NCBI RefSeq assembly: GCF_001422245.1
Contig: NZ_LMMM01000001.1
Location: 373,422-437,421, forward strand
Source: Rhizobium sp. Leaf262
Lineage (GTDB): Bacteria > Pseudomonadota > Alphaproteobacteria > Rhizobiales > Rhizobiaceae
Reading direction: 5' to 3'
DNA: 64,000 nucleotides
The notes under the pieces are model-generated. The model saw only the letters and a program-made list of their open reading frames with translations, searched no databases and was not told the DNA's origin. Positions within the stretch are counted from its first letter, which is position 1. Each line of letters opens with the position of its first letter. Below, one piece after another: positions 45,595 through 54,743 of this stretch. Position numbers and translations under genes: made by a program.

Positions 45595-46683
45595 ATGAAT
45601 AAAAGCGTTTCCATTCGCGACCTGTCTTTGTCATTCGGTGCGGTCAACGTGCTGACAGACCTCAATCTCGACATTTACGAAGGTGAGTTTCTCGTTCTTC
45701 TCGGCTCGTCCGGCTGCGGAAAATCCACATTGCTCAATTGCATTGCTGGACTTCTGGAGCCGACGGAAGGGCAAATCTTCATCAAGGACCGCAACGTCAC
45801 ATGGGAAGAGCCAAAAGATCGCGGCATCGGCATGGTGTTCCAGTCTTACGCGCTCTACCCGCAGATGACGGTTGAAAAGAACCTGTCCTTCGGCCTGCAA
45901 GTGGCCAAAGTTCCCAAGGAAGAAATCGACAAGCGCGTCAAGCGCGCCGCTGGCATTCTTCAGATCGAGCCGCTGCTGAAAAGAAAGCCCGCCGAGCTTT
46001 CGGGCGGACAGCGTCAGCGTGTCGCCATCGGCCGCGCACTGGTGCGCGACGTGGATGTGTTTCTGTTCGATGAACCTCTGTCCAACCTCGATGCAAAACT
46101 GCGCTCCGAACTGCGCGTGGAAATCAAACGGCTCCACCAGTCGCTGAAAAACACGATGATCTATGTCACGCATGACCAGATCGAAGCGCTGACGCTGGCA
46201 GACCGCATCGCCATCATGAAAAGCGGTGTCATCCAGCAGCTGGATGATCCGATTTCCATCTACAATAGGCCAAGAAACCTGTTCGTTGCCGGCTTTATCG
46301 GTTCCCCGTCCATGAACTTCCTGCGGGGCGAACTGGCTGAGAAAAACGGCAAGGTCGAATTCGTGGCCAATGGCGTCAGCTTCACCCTCGATGGATATGA
46401 TGCCTCCACGCCACTCACCGCAGGAACTCCTGCCGTTCTCGGCGTGCGTCCGGAGCATGTGCGGGTCGATAACGATATCACCGGTGGCGACATCCACGAC
46501 GCCGTGGTCGACATCGAAGAGCCGATGGGTGCCGATAACCTCATCTGGCTCAAGCTTGCCGGTCACACATTGTCGGTGCGTGTCGGCGGGCATCGCCGTT
46601 TTGCGCCCGGCACGAAGGTCAAGCTCGCCTTCGATATGTCCATGGCCTCGCTGTTCGATGCGACGACGGAAGAGCGCATCTAA
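45595..46683 (+). CDS. Sugar ABC transporter ATPase (UgpC/MalK-like), 362 aa
   Basis: ATP-binding subunit. Walker A LLGSSGCGKSTLL, Q-loop MVFQSYALYPQMTV, signature LSGGQRQRVAIGRALVRD, Walker B VFLFDEPLSNLDAK and switch His in YVTHDQIEAL. The C-terminal about 130 residues form the MOI/TOBE regulatory domain (VLGVRPEHVRVDND). ATG 45595 follows the second permease by five bases. It completes a CUT1-type importer. Confidence 0.95.
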   Translation: MNKSVSIRDLSLSFGAVNVLTDLNLDIYEGEFLVLLGSSGCGKSTLLNCIAGLLEPTEGQIFIKDRNVTWEEPKDRGIGMVFQSYALYPQMTVEKNLSFGLQVAKVPKEEIDKRVKRAAGILQIEPLLKRKPAELSGGQRQRVAIGRALVRDVDVFLFDEPLSNLDAKLRSELRVEIKRLHQSLKNTMIYVTHDQIEALTLADRIAIMKSGVIQQLDDPISIYNRPRNLFVAGFIGSPSMNFLRGELAEKNGKVEFVANGVSFTLDGYDASTPLTAGTPAVLGVRPEHVRVDNDITGGDIHDAVVDIEEPMGADNLIWLKLAGHTLSVRVGGHRRFAPGTKVKLAFDMSMASLFDATTEERI

Positions 46684-46731
46684 GACAATCCTTCATTCCA
46701 CCAGACACCGTCCCAATGTCAGGAGAGACAG

Positions 46732-47493
46732 ATGACGAAACTCGGCTTTCAACTTTACAGCGCGCGTAACTTCCCGCCGCTTGCGGATATTCTCAAGAAA
46801 CTCTCAGCGGCAGGCTACGCCCATGTCGAAGGCTTCGGCGGCATTTACGGCACCATGGACGACGCTGCACTCAAGGCTCTGCGTGCCGATCTCGACGCCA
46901 ATAATCTGACCATGCCAACCGGCCATTTCGGTCTGGATATGCTGGAGAAAGAGCCGCAGAAAGCGCTGAACATCGCGAAAATCCTCGGCGTGGAAACGAT
47001 CTATTGCCCGCACCTCATGCCTGATCAGCGCCCCACCGATGCCGCCGGTTGGCTGGCTTTCGGCAAGCGTCTTCAGGAGGCTGCCAAGCCCTACCGCGAC
47101 GCAGGTCTGGCCTTTGGCTGGCACAACCACGATTTCGAATTCGTGAAGCTGGAAGACGGCTCCACACCACAGGAGCAAATCTTTGCAGGCGGGCCTGAGC
47201 TGGAGTGGGAAGCAGACATCGCGTGGATCATTCGCGGCAAAGCCGATCCGCTTGAATGGATTGAGCGTTATGCCAGCCGCATCACGGCTGTGCATGTGAA
47301 GGACATCGCGCCAGCCGGTGAAAGTACGGATGAAGACGGCTGGGCGGATGTTGGTCACGGCACGGTGGACTGGAAAGGTCTTGTCGATGTGCTGAAGAAA
47401 ACCGCCGTTAAATATTATGTCGTTGAACATGATAATCCAAAGGATGTCGACCGTCTGATCACCCGATCGATCGCATCCTTCAACAGCTACTAA
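46732..47493 (+). CDS. Sugar phosphate isomerase/epimerase family protein, 253 aa
   Basis: TIM-barrel enzyme of the xylose-isomerase-like AP-endonuclease-2 family. Metal-site positions are suggested by AHVEGFGGI, FGWHNHDFEF (His), EWEADIAWIIR and HVKDIAPAG. YYVVEHDNPKD near the end holds the last acidic ligand. It lies 48 bp after the ATPase and 22 bp before a dehydrogenase, so it probably works on the imported sugar or its oxidised form. The exact reaction is unknown. Confidence 0.88.
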   Translation: MTKLGFQLYSARNFPPLADILKKLSAAGYAHVEGFGGIYGTMDDAALKALRADLDANNLTMPTGHFGLDMLEKEPQKALNIAKILGVETIYCPHLMPDQRPTDAAGWLAFGKRLQEAAKPYRDAGLAFGWHNHDFEFVKLEDGSTPQEQIFAGGPELEWEADIAWIIRGKADPLEWIERYASRITAVHVKDIAPAGESTDEDGWADVGHGTVDWKGLVDVLKKTAVKYYVVEHDNPKDVDRLITRSIASFNSY

Positions 47494-47515
47494 TCCAAAA
47501 TCCGGAGTAACATTC

Positions 47516-48649
47516 ATGGCCAAGGAACTTGGCGTCGGCATCATTGGATGCGGCAATATCTCAACGACCTATTTTTCGCTCTCCCCGCTTTTCAGGGGCC
47601 TGAAGGTTCTGGCCTGCGCAGACCTTAACCGCAGTGCGGCAGAGCTGAGAGCCGAAGAATACGGTGTCAAAGCGCAGTCCATCGAAGAACTGCTTCAGAA
47701 CGACGAAATCGACGTGGTGGTGAACCTCACCATCCCGTCCGCCCACTTTGGTGTCTCGAAGGCCATTCTCGAAGCGGGCAAACATGTTTACTCGGAAAAG
47801 CCGCTTGTGCTCACGCTGGAAGAAGGCGAAGAGCTGCGGCGCATCGCGACGGGAAAGAAGCTTGCCGTCGGTTGCGCACCGGATACTTTCCTCGGTGGCG
47901 CGCATCAGCTTGCCCGCAAATATATCGACGAGGGTAAGGTCGGGCGCATCACCTCCGGCACATGCCATGTGATGAGCCCAGGTATGGAGATGTGGCATCC
48001 CAACCCTGGCTTCTTCTTCCTCGAAGGCGGCGGCCCGATCCTCGATCTCGGCCCGTACTATATCGCCAACCTCATCAACCTCATCGGACCGGTCAAACGT
48101 GTCGGCGCCTTGACGTCGATGGCAAACCCAACCCGTACCGTGACCAGCCAGCCGCTGAACGGCACGGTCATTCCGGTCGAGACGCCGACCAACATTCACG
48201 CGCTTCTGGAATTTGCCAATGGCGCGACGATCACGCTTTCGGCAAGCTGGGATGTCTGGTCTCACCGCCATGCCAACATGGAACTCTACGGTACCGAGGG
48301 ATCGCTCTTCGTGCCGGATCCGAATTTCTTCGGCGGTGTGGTCGAGGCGAGTGGTCGCGACAAGGATATTCAGCCGCTGGAAAACTGGGATCATCCTTTC
48401 GGCATCGCCAACCAGGAAAGCCCGCAGGGCGCGCGCGCCAATTATCGCACGGCCGGTCTTGCCGATATGGCTCAGGCGCTGATCGAAGGACGTGACGCGC
48501 GCTGCTCTCTGGATCGCTCGTTGCACGGCATCGATGTCATGACATCGATCCTGAAATCGGGTGAAGAGGGCCGCTTCATCGAGCTGACGACGACATGCAG
48601 CCAGCCGGCGGCCCTGGGTGTCGAGGAAGCCAGAGCGCTGCTGCGCTAA
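47516..48649 (+). CDS. Gfo/Idh/MocA family oxidoreductase, 377 aa
   Basis: GVGIIGCGNISTTYFSLSPL is the Rossmann glycine motif and HVYSEKPLVLTLEEGEEL the EKP motif. GGGPILDLGPYYIANLINLI carries the catalytic Asp/His-region helix. It is the last gene of the operon, with the isomerase before it, a pairing common in sugar and inositol oxidation operons. It differs clearly from the oxidoreductase at 23001. Substrate unknown. Confidence 0.9.
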   Translation: MAKELGVGIIGCGNISTTYFSLSPLFRGLKVLACADLNRSAAELRAEEYGVKAQSIEELLQNDEIDVVVNLTIPSAHFGVSKAILEAGKHVYSEKPLVLTLEEGEELRRIATGKKLAVGCAPDTFLGGAHQLARKYIDEGKVGRITSGTCHVMSPGMEMWHPNPGFFFLEGGGPILDLGPYYIANLINLIGPVKRVGALTSMANPTRTVTSQPLNGTVIPVETPTNIHALLEFANGATITLSASWDVWSHRHANMELYGTEGSLFVPDPNFFGGVVEASGRDKDIQPLENWDHPFGIANQESPQGARANYRTAGLADMAQALIEGRDARCSLDRSLHGIDVMTSILKSGEEGRFIELTTTCSQPAALGVEEARALLR

Positions 48650-48695
48650 ATCATGCGGGCGGGTGCGCTACAGCGTATCCGCCTTCGCCATCCCA

Positions 48696-49532
48696 TCAGC
48701 CGCCAAGAACGTCAGTGCGAATTGCTGCCTTTAGCGGCAGGTGGTCGGACGCAATCCTCGACAAAGCGCTATCATGCGCCGTCACATTTTCGATCAGACC
48801 TTCGCGGTTGGATATGATCCGGTCCAGGGCAAGCACTGGCAGACCCGAGGGAAAGCTCGGAACTGCCGGCGGCAAGGTGCCAAAGGCATCGCGAAACGTA
48901 TTGAGCGACGAGCCATTGCCCAGCCGCCACTCGTTGAGATCGCCCAAAAGGATGGTGGGCTGTTCGTCGCGCGTGTTCAGAAGCTCCACAAGAGCCTTGG
49001 CCTGCTGCGCGCGGGAGCGGCGCAATAGCCCGAAGTGGGCGGCAATGATCCGCAATGTCCCGCCCTGTTTCAGCTCCAGTTCAACGACCAACGCGCCGCG
49101 CGGCTCAAGACCAGGCAGCTTGAGCGGGTGCACGTCGCGCACGGACCCTTCCTTGAACAGAACCACATTGCCGTGCCAGCCATGCGCCTTGGCTCCGGCG
49201 CTGATCGGCACAGGCGTCAGTCCACATTCTCGCTCCAGGCGGATCAGATCAAGCAGTCCGGTGCGTTCTCCAAAACGGCTATCCGCTTCCTGCAGCGCGA
49301 TGATGTCGGCGCCGATTTCCTGAATGACATGGCTGATGCGATCAGGGTCGAATTTTCGATCCCGCCCCACGCATTTATGGACGTTGTAGGACGCTATGAT
49401 AGGAAGGCCGTCTTCACCGCAGCCCTTGCTCTGGGGTTGGCGTTTGTTGCGGTTGCGCAGAGATGTCACCAGAACGGAGGACAGGCTGTCGGGCTTCGTC
49501 CGTATCAATTTTCTATCTCGCATCAACGCCAC
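48696..49532 (-). CDS. Endonuclease/exonuclease/phosphatase family protein, 278 aa
   Basis: Metal-dependent phosphodiesterase fold: IIASYNVHKCVGRD, DIIALQEADSRFG, TILLGDLNEWRLG and IASDHLPLKAAI give the N-E-D-N-D-H set of the EEP family. There is no signal peptide. The N-terminus (40 residues, basic) is unusual; a later start is possible. It follows the cardiolipin synthase gene by 35 bp on the same strand, a pairing often seen in proteobacteria, suggesting a lipid-phosphodiester role, though DNA or nucleotide targets are also possible. Confidence 0.85.
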   Translation of the reverse strand: MALMRDRKLIRTKPDSLSSVLVTSLRNRNKRQPQSKGCGEDGLPIIASYNVHKCVGRDRKFDPDRISHVIQEIGADIIALQEADSRFGERTGLLDLIRLERECGLTPVPISAGAKAHGWHGNVVLFKEGSVRDVHPLKLPGLEPRGALVVELELKQGGTLRIIAAHFGLLRRSRAQQAKALVELLNTRDEQPTILLGDLNEWRLGNGSSLNTFRDAFGTLPPAVPSFPSGLPVLALDRIISNREGLIENVTAHDSALSRIASDHLPLKAAIRTDVLGG

Positions 49533-49567
49533 TCATTCCCAGTTCTATTTTTCAAGCCCGTTCACCC

Positions 49568-51028
49568 TCACAGATAGGGTGATGCCAACCACAGAACCCG
49601 TTCGAAAAGCCTGACAATGAACGGGCGGGCGCGCAAGTCTTCCAGATTTACCGGCACTGCAGTTTCCTGCGCATTGCTGATGCTCTCACCAACAGCTTCG
49701 GCAAAACCCTCATCCATAACTTCGATGTCCACCTCAAAGTTCAATCGCAACGATCTTGGGTCGAGATTGGAAGAGCCGACATATGACCAGCGATCGTCGA
49801 TAACGAGGAGTTTGGAATGATTGAAGGGGCCGGTCGCGCGCCAGATTCGGCAATAACTTTTTAACATCTGGTCGAACTGGGCGGTCATGGCATGATCGAC
49901 GAGCGTCAGATTGTTGTTGGCGGGAACGATGATGTCCACCTGCACGCCGCGCCTGGCGGCAGTCGTCAGGGCTGAAATCAACTCGCGGTCTGGTAGAAAG
50001 TAAGGCGACATGATGCGGATCGAGGATCGCGCAACGGAAAATGCGCCCATCAGCATCTTGTGGCTGGTTTCGATGCTGTTGTCCGGACCGGACGCGACGA
50101 CGCGCGCGAGAACCGGCTCTCCCGGCTCTCCTTCCGGCAGCGTCACATCCCAGACTGGACCGTCGAGCAACTCGCCTGTCGTAAACCGCCAGTCTTCGGC
50201 GGCAACCGTGAACAGATCCGCCACCAACGGGCCTTTGACCCGAAAATGGGTATCGTGTGAATGGTGCTCCTGCGCAAATTCCGCGGTAAATCCTTCGCGA
50301 ATATTCATGCCTCCGGTAAAGGCCACGCGCCCGTCCACGACAAGAATCTTCCGGTGCGTTCTCAGATTTGCATAGGGCAGGCGCAGGCCCATGATGACAT
50401 TGCCATTGAAGACGGCACCGCGGATGGCCGCTTTTCGAAGCGCCGGCAGGATGCTGGGTACCGAATAGCGCGCTCCCACGGCATCCACCAGCACTCTGAC
50501 CTCCACGCCGCGCTCACAGGCATCGGACAAGGCGTCCACGAAACGCTGGCCTATATGGTCCTGATCGAAGATGTAGGTTTCGAGGATGATCGAGCGCTTG
50601 GCGCTGGCGATGGCATCCAACATGGCCGAGTAGGCCATATCGCCCGAGTGCAGGGGATCGATGACATTGCTCGTGGTCAAGGCGGTGCGTGTAACGCGGT
50701 CCCCCACGGTTTTCATCGAAACGAAACGTCGTCCGAATCGCTCGACGACCAGTTGGTCATCGGCATCGAAACGGGCAACGCGTTCCATGATCGTTCCATG
50801 CATCAGCGATCGCTGTTGTCCGAGCGTGCTTCGCCGGATTCGGTTGATGCCGGCGACGGCGTAAATGGCCGCACCCACGACGGGCGACAGCAGGATGACG
50901 CCGACCCATCCCAGTGCCGTGCGCACCTCTTGTTTCGTCATCGTTGCATGGATGGCTGCGGCTGCGCCCATGATAACGGACAGTGTCGCCAGTATGTGCG
51001 GCCAATAGGCGGTCATCAGGTCAATCAT
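49568..51028 (-). CDS. cls: Cardiolipin synthase-like phospholipase D protein, 486 aa
   Basis: Two N-terminal membrane spans (YWPHILATLSVIMGAAAAIH and VRTALGWVGVILLSPVVGA) precede two phospholipase D domains with HKD motifs: THRKILVVDGRVAFTGGMN and NHSKLLVIDDRWSYVGSSN. This is the layout of bacterial cardiolipin synthase ClsA, which condenses two phosphatidylglycerols. ATG 51028 begins the frame; an internal ATG at 51016 is equally plausible. It would act in the inner membrane. Confidence 0.92.
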   Translation of the reverse strand: MIDLMTAYWPHILATLSVIMGAAAAIHATMTKQEVRTALGWVGVILLSPVVGAAIYAVAGINRIRRSTLGQQRSLMHGTIMERVARFDADDQLVVERFGRRFVSMKTVGDRVTRTALTTSNVIDPLHSGDMAYSAMLDAIASAKRSIILETYIFDQDHIGQRFVDALSDACERGVEVRVLVDAVGARYSVPSILPALRKAAIRGAVFNGNVIMGLRLPYANLRTHRKILVVDGRVAFTGGMNIREGFTAEFAQEHHSHDTHFRVKGPLVADLFTVAAEDWRFTTGELLDGPVWDVTLPEGEPGEPVLARVVASGPDNSIETSHKMLMGAFSVARSSIRIMSPYFLPDRELISALTTAARRGVQVDIIVPANNNLTLVDHAMTAQFDQMLKSYCRIWRATGPFNHSKLLVIDDRWSYVGSSNLDPRSLRLNFEVDIEVMDEGFAEAVGESISNAQETAVPVNLEDLRARPFIVRLFERVLWLASPYL

Positions 51029-51267
51029 AGCCGGAATATAGAGGAGTTGGGCATGGCCGCAAGCTGCATCGCCTGGACGGGCTGTAGCGATGTGTTAATG
51101 CTTTGTCAGCTATAATTCGGCCAGGAAACGAACGATACCGATGAGATCATGAGAGCCGATCAGCCGCCATTCGCTGGAAATAGACTGGCGATGACAAGTC
51201 CGCGGACTTGTATTCAAATCCGAAATATTTTACCACCTTCCGACATCCTGAAAACTGGTGCAACGCC

Positions 51268-52560
51268 ATGCGTTTGAGACATTTTGCGCTTTTTGCCTGC
51301 ACAGCTCTCATGCTGACGGGTTGCAATGAAACGCTCGAGACTGTCGAGCGTGATGTTTCCCATGTGAAAAACAAGGTCGATTACCCGCTGGCACCATCTA
51401 TTCTTGCCGAAATGGACAAGAAGAACATGGATCGCAACGCGCCGATCATGATCCGTATCCTGAAGGAAGAGGGCACGCTGGAAATATGGAAGGCCCGCCG
51501 TGACAATCGCTTCGATGTCATCGCCTCCTACGATATCTGCGCGTGGTCAGGAAAGCTGGGCCCGAAGATCAAGGAAGGTGACCGGCAGGCACCGGAGGGT
51601 TTCTATAATCTCACGCCGGGGCACCTGAACCCCAATTCCAGTTACTACCTTGCGATCAATACCGGCTTTCCCAATCGCTTTGATCAGGCGAACGGACGCA
51701 ATGGCACCAACCTGATGATCCATGGCGCCTGCTCCTCTTCGGGTTGCTATTCCATGACCGATGCGCAGGTTCTGGAAATTTATGGTTTCGCCCGCGATGC
51801 TTTCAAGGGTGGCCAGAAGACGGTCCAGCTGCAGGCGCTGCCGTTCCGCATGTCGGCGGAAAACATGGCGCGTCATCGCAACAGCGAGCACTTCGAATTC
51901 TGGAAAATGCTGAAGGTCGGCTACGATAATTTCGAGGTGACCAAGCGCCCGCCAGAGGTTAACGTCTGCGAAAAGAAATATGTCTTCAACCAGCAGGCCG
52001 AAGGCGGTCAGTTCAATGCGGCGGCTTCCTGCCCCAAGATGAGCACACCACCGGCTTTGGCCAGCGCGCTGATGAGCTACGACAAGACCTACGACCTTGC
52101 TTATGCCAAGGCATCGAAGAAACTCGATGGTATGGTCTGGTATGATCCGAGCGAAGCGGAACGCAAGGCGCTGGTGGCGGAAAAGCGTAAAGGCCGCGAG
52201 CCCGCTTACGCCCCGACCGGCTCTGCGCTGAAGGCTGGCAAGCTGATGAAAGAAACAGAGTTTGCCGCGCTGATGGAGAAAAAGGCGACCAAGGGCGTGT
52301 CGGCTCCGGCAGCAACGGCAATTGCGTCCGCCGCAAATCCGCGGGCAACGACAGCACCGACTACAACCACGCCATCGCCTGCGGTCAGCGCTGCTGCGCC
52401 CACGATGGTCGCGTCCGCCGCGCCGGTCGCAGCGCGTCCGCAGGTTGGCGCGCAACAGAGCATTCCCGTTCCTGCCGTGAACCCCCTCGCATTCTCGGCT
52501 CCGCCGCAGCCCGATGATGCGCAGAAGAAGCCATTCTGGAAATTCTGGGCCAAGGAATGA
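51268..52560 (+). CDS. L,D-transpeptidase-like lipoprotein (YafK type), 430 aa
   Basis: ATG 51268 (MRLRHFALFACTALMLTGCN) encodes a lipoprotein signal with lipobox LTGC. The catalytic domain (about 60-260) contains MIHGACSSSGCYSMTD, the HxxxxSxGC-type L,D-transpeptidase site with a nucleophilic Cys. The last about 150 residues are Ala/Pro/Thr-rich and disordered, ending WKFWAKE. The family attaches or trims peptidoglycan cross-links or outer-membrane lipoproteins. Its stop overlaps the start of the TusA-like gene by four bases. Confidence 0.88.
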   Translation: MRLRHFALFACTALMLTGCNETLETVERDVSHVKNKVDYPLAPSILAEMDKKNMDRNAPIMIRILKEEGTLEIWKARRDNRFDVIASYDICAWSGKLGPKIKEGDRQAPEGFYNLTPGHLNPNSSYYLAINTGFPNRFDQANGRNGTNLMIHGACSSSGCYSMTDAQVLEIYGFARDAFKGGQKTVQLQALPFRMSAENMARHRNSEHFEFWKMLKVGYDNFEVTKRPPEVNVCEKKYVFNQQAEGGQFNAAASCPKMSTPPALASALMSYDKTYDLAYAKASKKLDGMVWYDPSEAERKALVAEKRKGREPAYAPTGSALKAGKLMKETEFAALMEKKATKGVSAPAATAIASAANPRATTAPTTTTPSPAVSAAAPTMVASAAPVAARPQVGAQQSIPVPAVNPLAFSAPPQPDDAQKKPFWKFWAKE

Positions 52561-52790
52561 GCGCAGGCTCGATTGAAATCTACGATCTGAGGGGGCTGAA
52601 ATGCCCCCTTCCTGTTTTGCGCTGCCGGAAAAGGCTGTCATCGATGCAGCAAGGCGAGGAGTTGCTCGTGGAAACAAGTGACCCGCTCGCCATCATCGAC
52701 ATTCCGCACATGTGTCGGGAAGACGGACACAGCCTTCTTGAGATGATGCCCATCGGAGCAGGTCACAGATTTCGCATCCGCAAGGCGTGA
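52557..52790 (+). CDS. TusA-family sulfur carrier protein, 77 aa
   Basis: YDLRGLKCPLPVLRCRKRLS carries the CPxP motif of TusA-like sulfurtransferases; the Cys (residue 16) would carry persulfide sulfur. The length and beta-alpha fold are typical. The ATGA overlap with the L,D-transpeptidase-like gene implies coupling without an obvious functional link. It converges with queE nine bases away. Confidence 0.9.
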   Translation: MSAGSIEIYDLRGLKCPLPVLRCRKRLSSMQQGEELLVETSDPLAIIDIPHMCREDGHSLLEMMPIGAGHRFRIRKA

Positions 52791-52798
52791 CTGCCCTT

Positions 52799-53536
52799 TT
52801 AAACGCCGCGTTTGTTGCCCCAGAGCAGCACGTGCAATTGCGGCAGCACGCGCACGTCGAACCATCGGTCCTCGCTGACTTTCTCCACCAGCCACAGCAT
52901 ACGGTCCATGATGCCGTCCATATCGACCACGGCGGCATCGTCATCCGGCGGGGGTGGCGTATGATTTCCCGGCTGAAGATAGACCGGTAAAGCGGGATAT
53001 CGTGCGCTCGCCTCGCGGGCATATCGATAATCGACATCATCGAACACCACGACTTTAAGCGCCATCTGGGGCTTGTCTCCTGCGGCAGCAAGACAGTTGT
53101 CGAAGTCCGTCCAGTCTGTCTGCATGCCGCTGGATGGCGGCTTGGGGCTGAGCACCAGATAATCGAGCGCGCCGAACCAGTCCTTTGCTAGGCTACCCTG
53201 CGTTTCCAAGGCAAAGCGGTAGCCTTCCCTATGTCCTTTTTCGATCAGCGGTCCCAAAGGCTGGATCGCCGGATTACCACCGGAAAGCGATATGGTCAGT
53301 GGTCGTGACCCGGAAAGCCGGGTGACCTCCTGCCAGATCGCATCGACGGACATCGGCACCCAGTCTTCGCGGTACTGGCTGTCCACCGCATGCAGCGTGT
53401 CGCACCATGAACAGCGGTAGTCACAGCCGCCAGTGCGCACGAAAACCGTTGGCACACCGATTAAAAGACCTTCGCCCTGGATCGTCGGTCCGAAAATCTC
53501 GCTGATGCGGATCGGGCTTTCCCTGGGCGTGCTCAT
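52799..53536 (-). CDS. queE: 7-carboxy-7-deazaguanine synthase QueE
   Basis: Radical SAM enzyme converting carboxytetrahydropterin to 7-carboxy-7-deazaguanine. The N-terminus [20 protein letters not shown] is diagnostic; the Fe-S cluster motif is CDYRCSWC (C-x3-C-x2-C), and the GGNP box is in [16 protein letters not shown] 53536 ([17 protein letters not shown]) is preferred over the longer upstream frame, which overlaps queD. It overlaps queD by four bases. Confidence 0.95.
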   Translation of the reverse strand: MSTPRESPIRISEIFGPTIQGEGLLIGVPTVFVRTGGCDYRCSWCDTLHAVDSQYREDWVPMSVDAIWQEVTRLSGSRPLTISLSGGNPAIQPLGPLIEKGHREGYRFALETQGSLAKDWFGALDYLVLSPKPPSSGMQTDWTDFDNCLAAAGDKPQMALKVVVFDDVDYRYAREASARYPALPVYLQPGNHTPPPPDDDAAVVDMDGIMDRMLWLVEKVSEDRWFDVRVLPQLHVLLWGNKRGV

Positions 53537-53904
53537 GGCTGAGCCTGCGGTCGATATTCCGCCCAGGTCTTGGCCGTTTCGCTCACGCGCACAGCACTCG
53601 TCTCGGGCAGCCGCGCCTTGCACCAGTCGTAGAAATGCTGCGCCAGGCGCTCGGCGGTCACCATGTCATGCCCCAACACGTCGTTGAGGTGGCGATGGTC
53701 GAAACGGTCATCGATATAGTGCTTGAGCGGCGCCAGTTCATGGTAATCGCGCACGAAGCCGTGCTCGTTAAGCGTCGGGCCGGAAAGCTCCACTTCCACG
53801 ATATAATTGTGGCCATGAAGTCGCGCGCATTGGTGATCGGCGGGCAGGTTTTTCAGTTGATGCGATGCCGAAAAGTGGAACTCCTTGGTAATCCGAAACA
53901 TCAT
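53533..53904 (-). CDS. queD: 6-carboxytetrahydropterin synthase QueD
   Basis: A 123-aa enzyme turning dihydroneopterin triphosphate into 6-carboxytetrahydropterin. [11 protein letters not shown] and [11 protein letters not shown] supply the three zinc-binding His; the catalytic Cys is in DHQCARLHG. An adjacent methionine (MM) allows a start at 53904 or 53901. It overlaps queC and queE by four bases at each end. Confidence 0.95.
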   Translation of the reverse strand: MMFRITKEFHFSASHQLKNLPADHQCARLHGHNYIVEVELSGPTLNEHGFVRDYHELAPLKHYIDDRFDHRHLNDVLGHDMVTAERLAQHFYDWCKARLPETSAVRVSETAKTWAEYRPQAQP

Positions 53905-54611
53905 CGCACCTCCTGCGCCGCATAGGCGCTGGTGGCAGCCACCCAGAAATCTGGATCCTCATAGCCGGTCGGATCGGAGATGCCTGCCAGATGGAAAGCC
54001 TCCCGCCGCTCCACGCAGGTTCCGCAGCGTCCACAATGGCGCATGCCGCCCTTGTAGCAGGACCATGTCTGCGCAAACGGTGTATGATGTTTGGCACCGT
54101 CGGTCACGATGTCGGCCTTGGAAACCGTCACGTAAGGTGCAAGCAGCGTAACGTCGGCATAGCCTTCAAGGGCATGTCGCTGCATGGCGTTGAAGCTGTC
54201 GATGAAGCCGGGGCGGCAATCGGGGTAGATGAAGTGATCGCCCCCATGCACAGCAATGGCAACCGCTTGCGCCTGTTGTGCTGCCGCCAGGCCGAAAGCG
54301 ATGGTCAGCATGATGGCATTGCGGTTGGGCACCACGGTGGAGCGCATCGTTTCTTCGGCATAATGCCCGTCCGGCACGTCGACATCGTCGGTAAGGGCCG
54401 AGCCGGTCAGATGCGCGCCGATGGGCCTGATGTCTATGACGTGGTGCGGCACGGAAAGCCGTTGGGCACAGAGTGCGGCGAAGTCCAGCTCCTTTTTATG
54501 GCGCTGGCCATAGTCGAAGGAGATGAGCGCGATAAGGTCGTGTTCCGCTGCCATTCTATGAGCAAGCGAAACGGAGTCCAATCCGCCGGAGCAGATGACG
54601 ATGGTTTTCAT
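53901..54611 (-). CDS. queC: 7-cyano-7-deazaguanine synthase QueC
   Basis: ATP-dependent preQ0 synthase. ICSGGLDSVSLAHRMA is the PP-loop. A C-terminal zinc site, CYKGGMRHCGRCGTCVERRE, is complete. It is the first gene of the queCDE operon and is preceded by the preQ1-I riboswitch, whose tail (AAAACAAGGG) includes its ribosome site. High preQ1 should therefore reduce translation of this gene and, by coupling, of queD and queE. Confidence 0.96.
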   Translation of the reverse strand: MKTIVICSGGLDSVSLAHRMAAEHDLIALISFDYGQRHKKELDFAALCAQRLSVPHHVIDIRPIGAHLTGSALTDDVDVPDGHYAEETMRSTVVPNRNAIMLTIAFGLAAAQQAQAVAIAVHGGDHFIYPDCRPGFIDSFNAMQRHALEGYADVTLLAPYVTVSKADIVTDGAKHHTPFAQTWSCYKGGMRHCGRCGTCVERREAFHLAGISDPTGYEDPDFWVAATSAYAAQEVR

Positions 54612-54620
54612 GGTTGGGAT

Positions 54621-54652
54621 CCCTTGTTTTGACCGGGTGGGCTGCGACCGGA
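54621..54652 (-). promoter_or_regulatory. preQ1-I riboswitch upstream of queC
   Basis: The minus strand reads CCGGTCGCAGCCCACCCGGT followed by CAAAACAAGGG. It closely follows the Thermoanaerobacter preQ1-I aptamer: a P1 stem CCGG/CCGG, loop TCGCAG and an A-rich tail AAAACAAGGG, whose end can pseudoknot with the loop. AAGGG is also the queC ribosome site, nine bases before its ATG, so binding would block translation. The rest of the gap to 54743 shows nothing further. Confidence 0.85.
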
Positions 54653-54743
54653 TTACGGTGCGGCTTCTAGTCCAAGTCGGGACCCTTGTGAAGAGGCGTC
54701 GGCATTTTTACGTTGACGCCTGCCCGTCGTGTCGGAATGGAGC

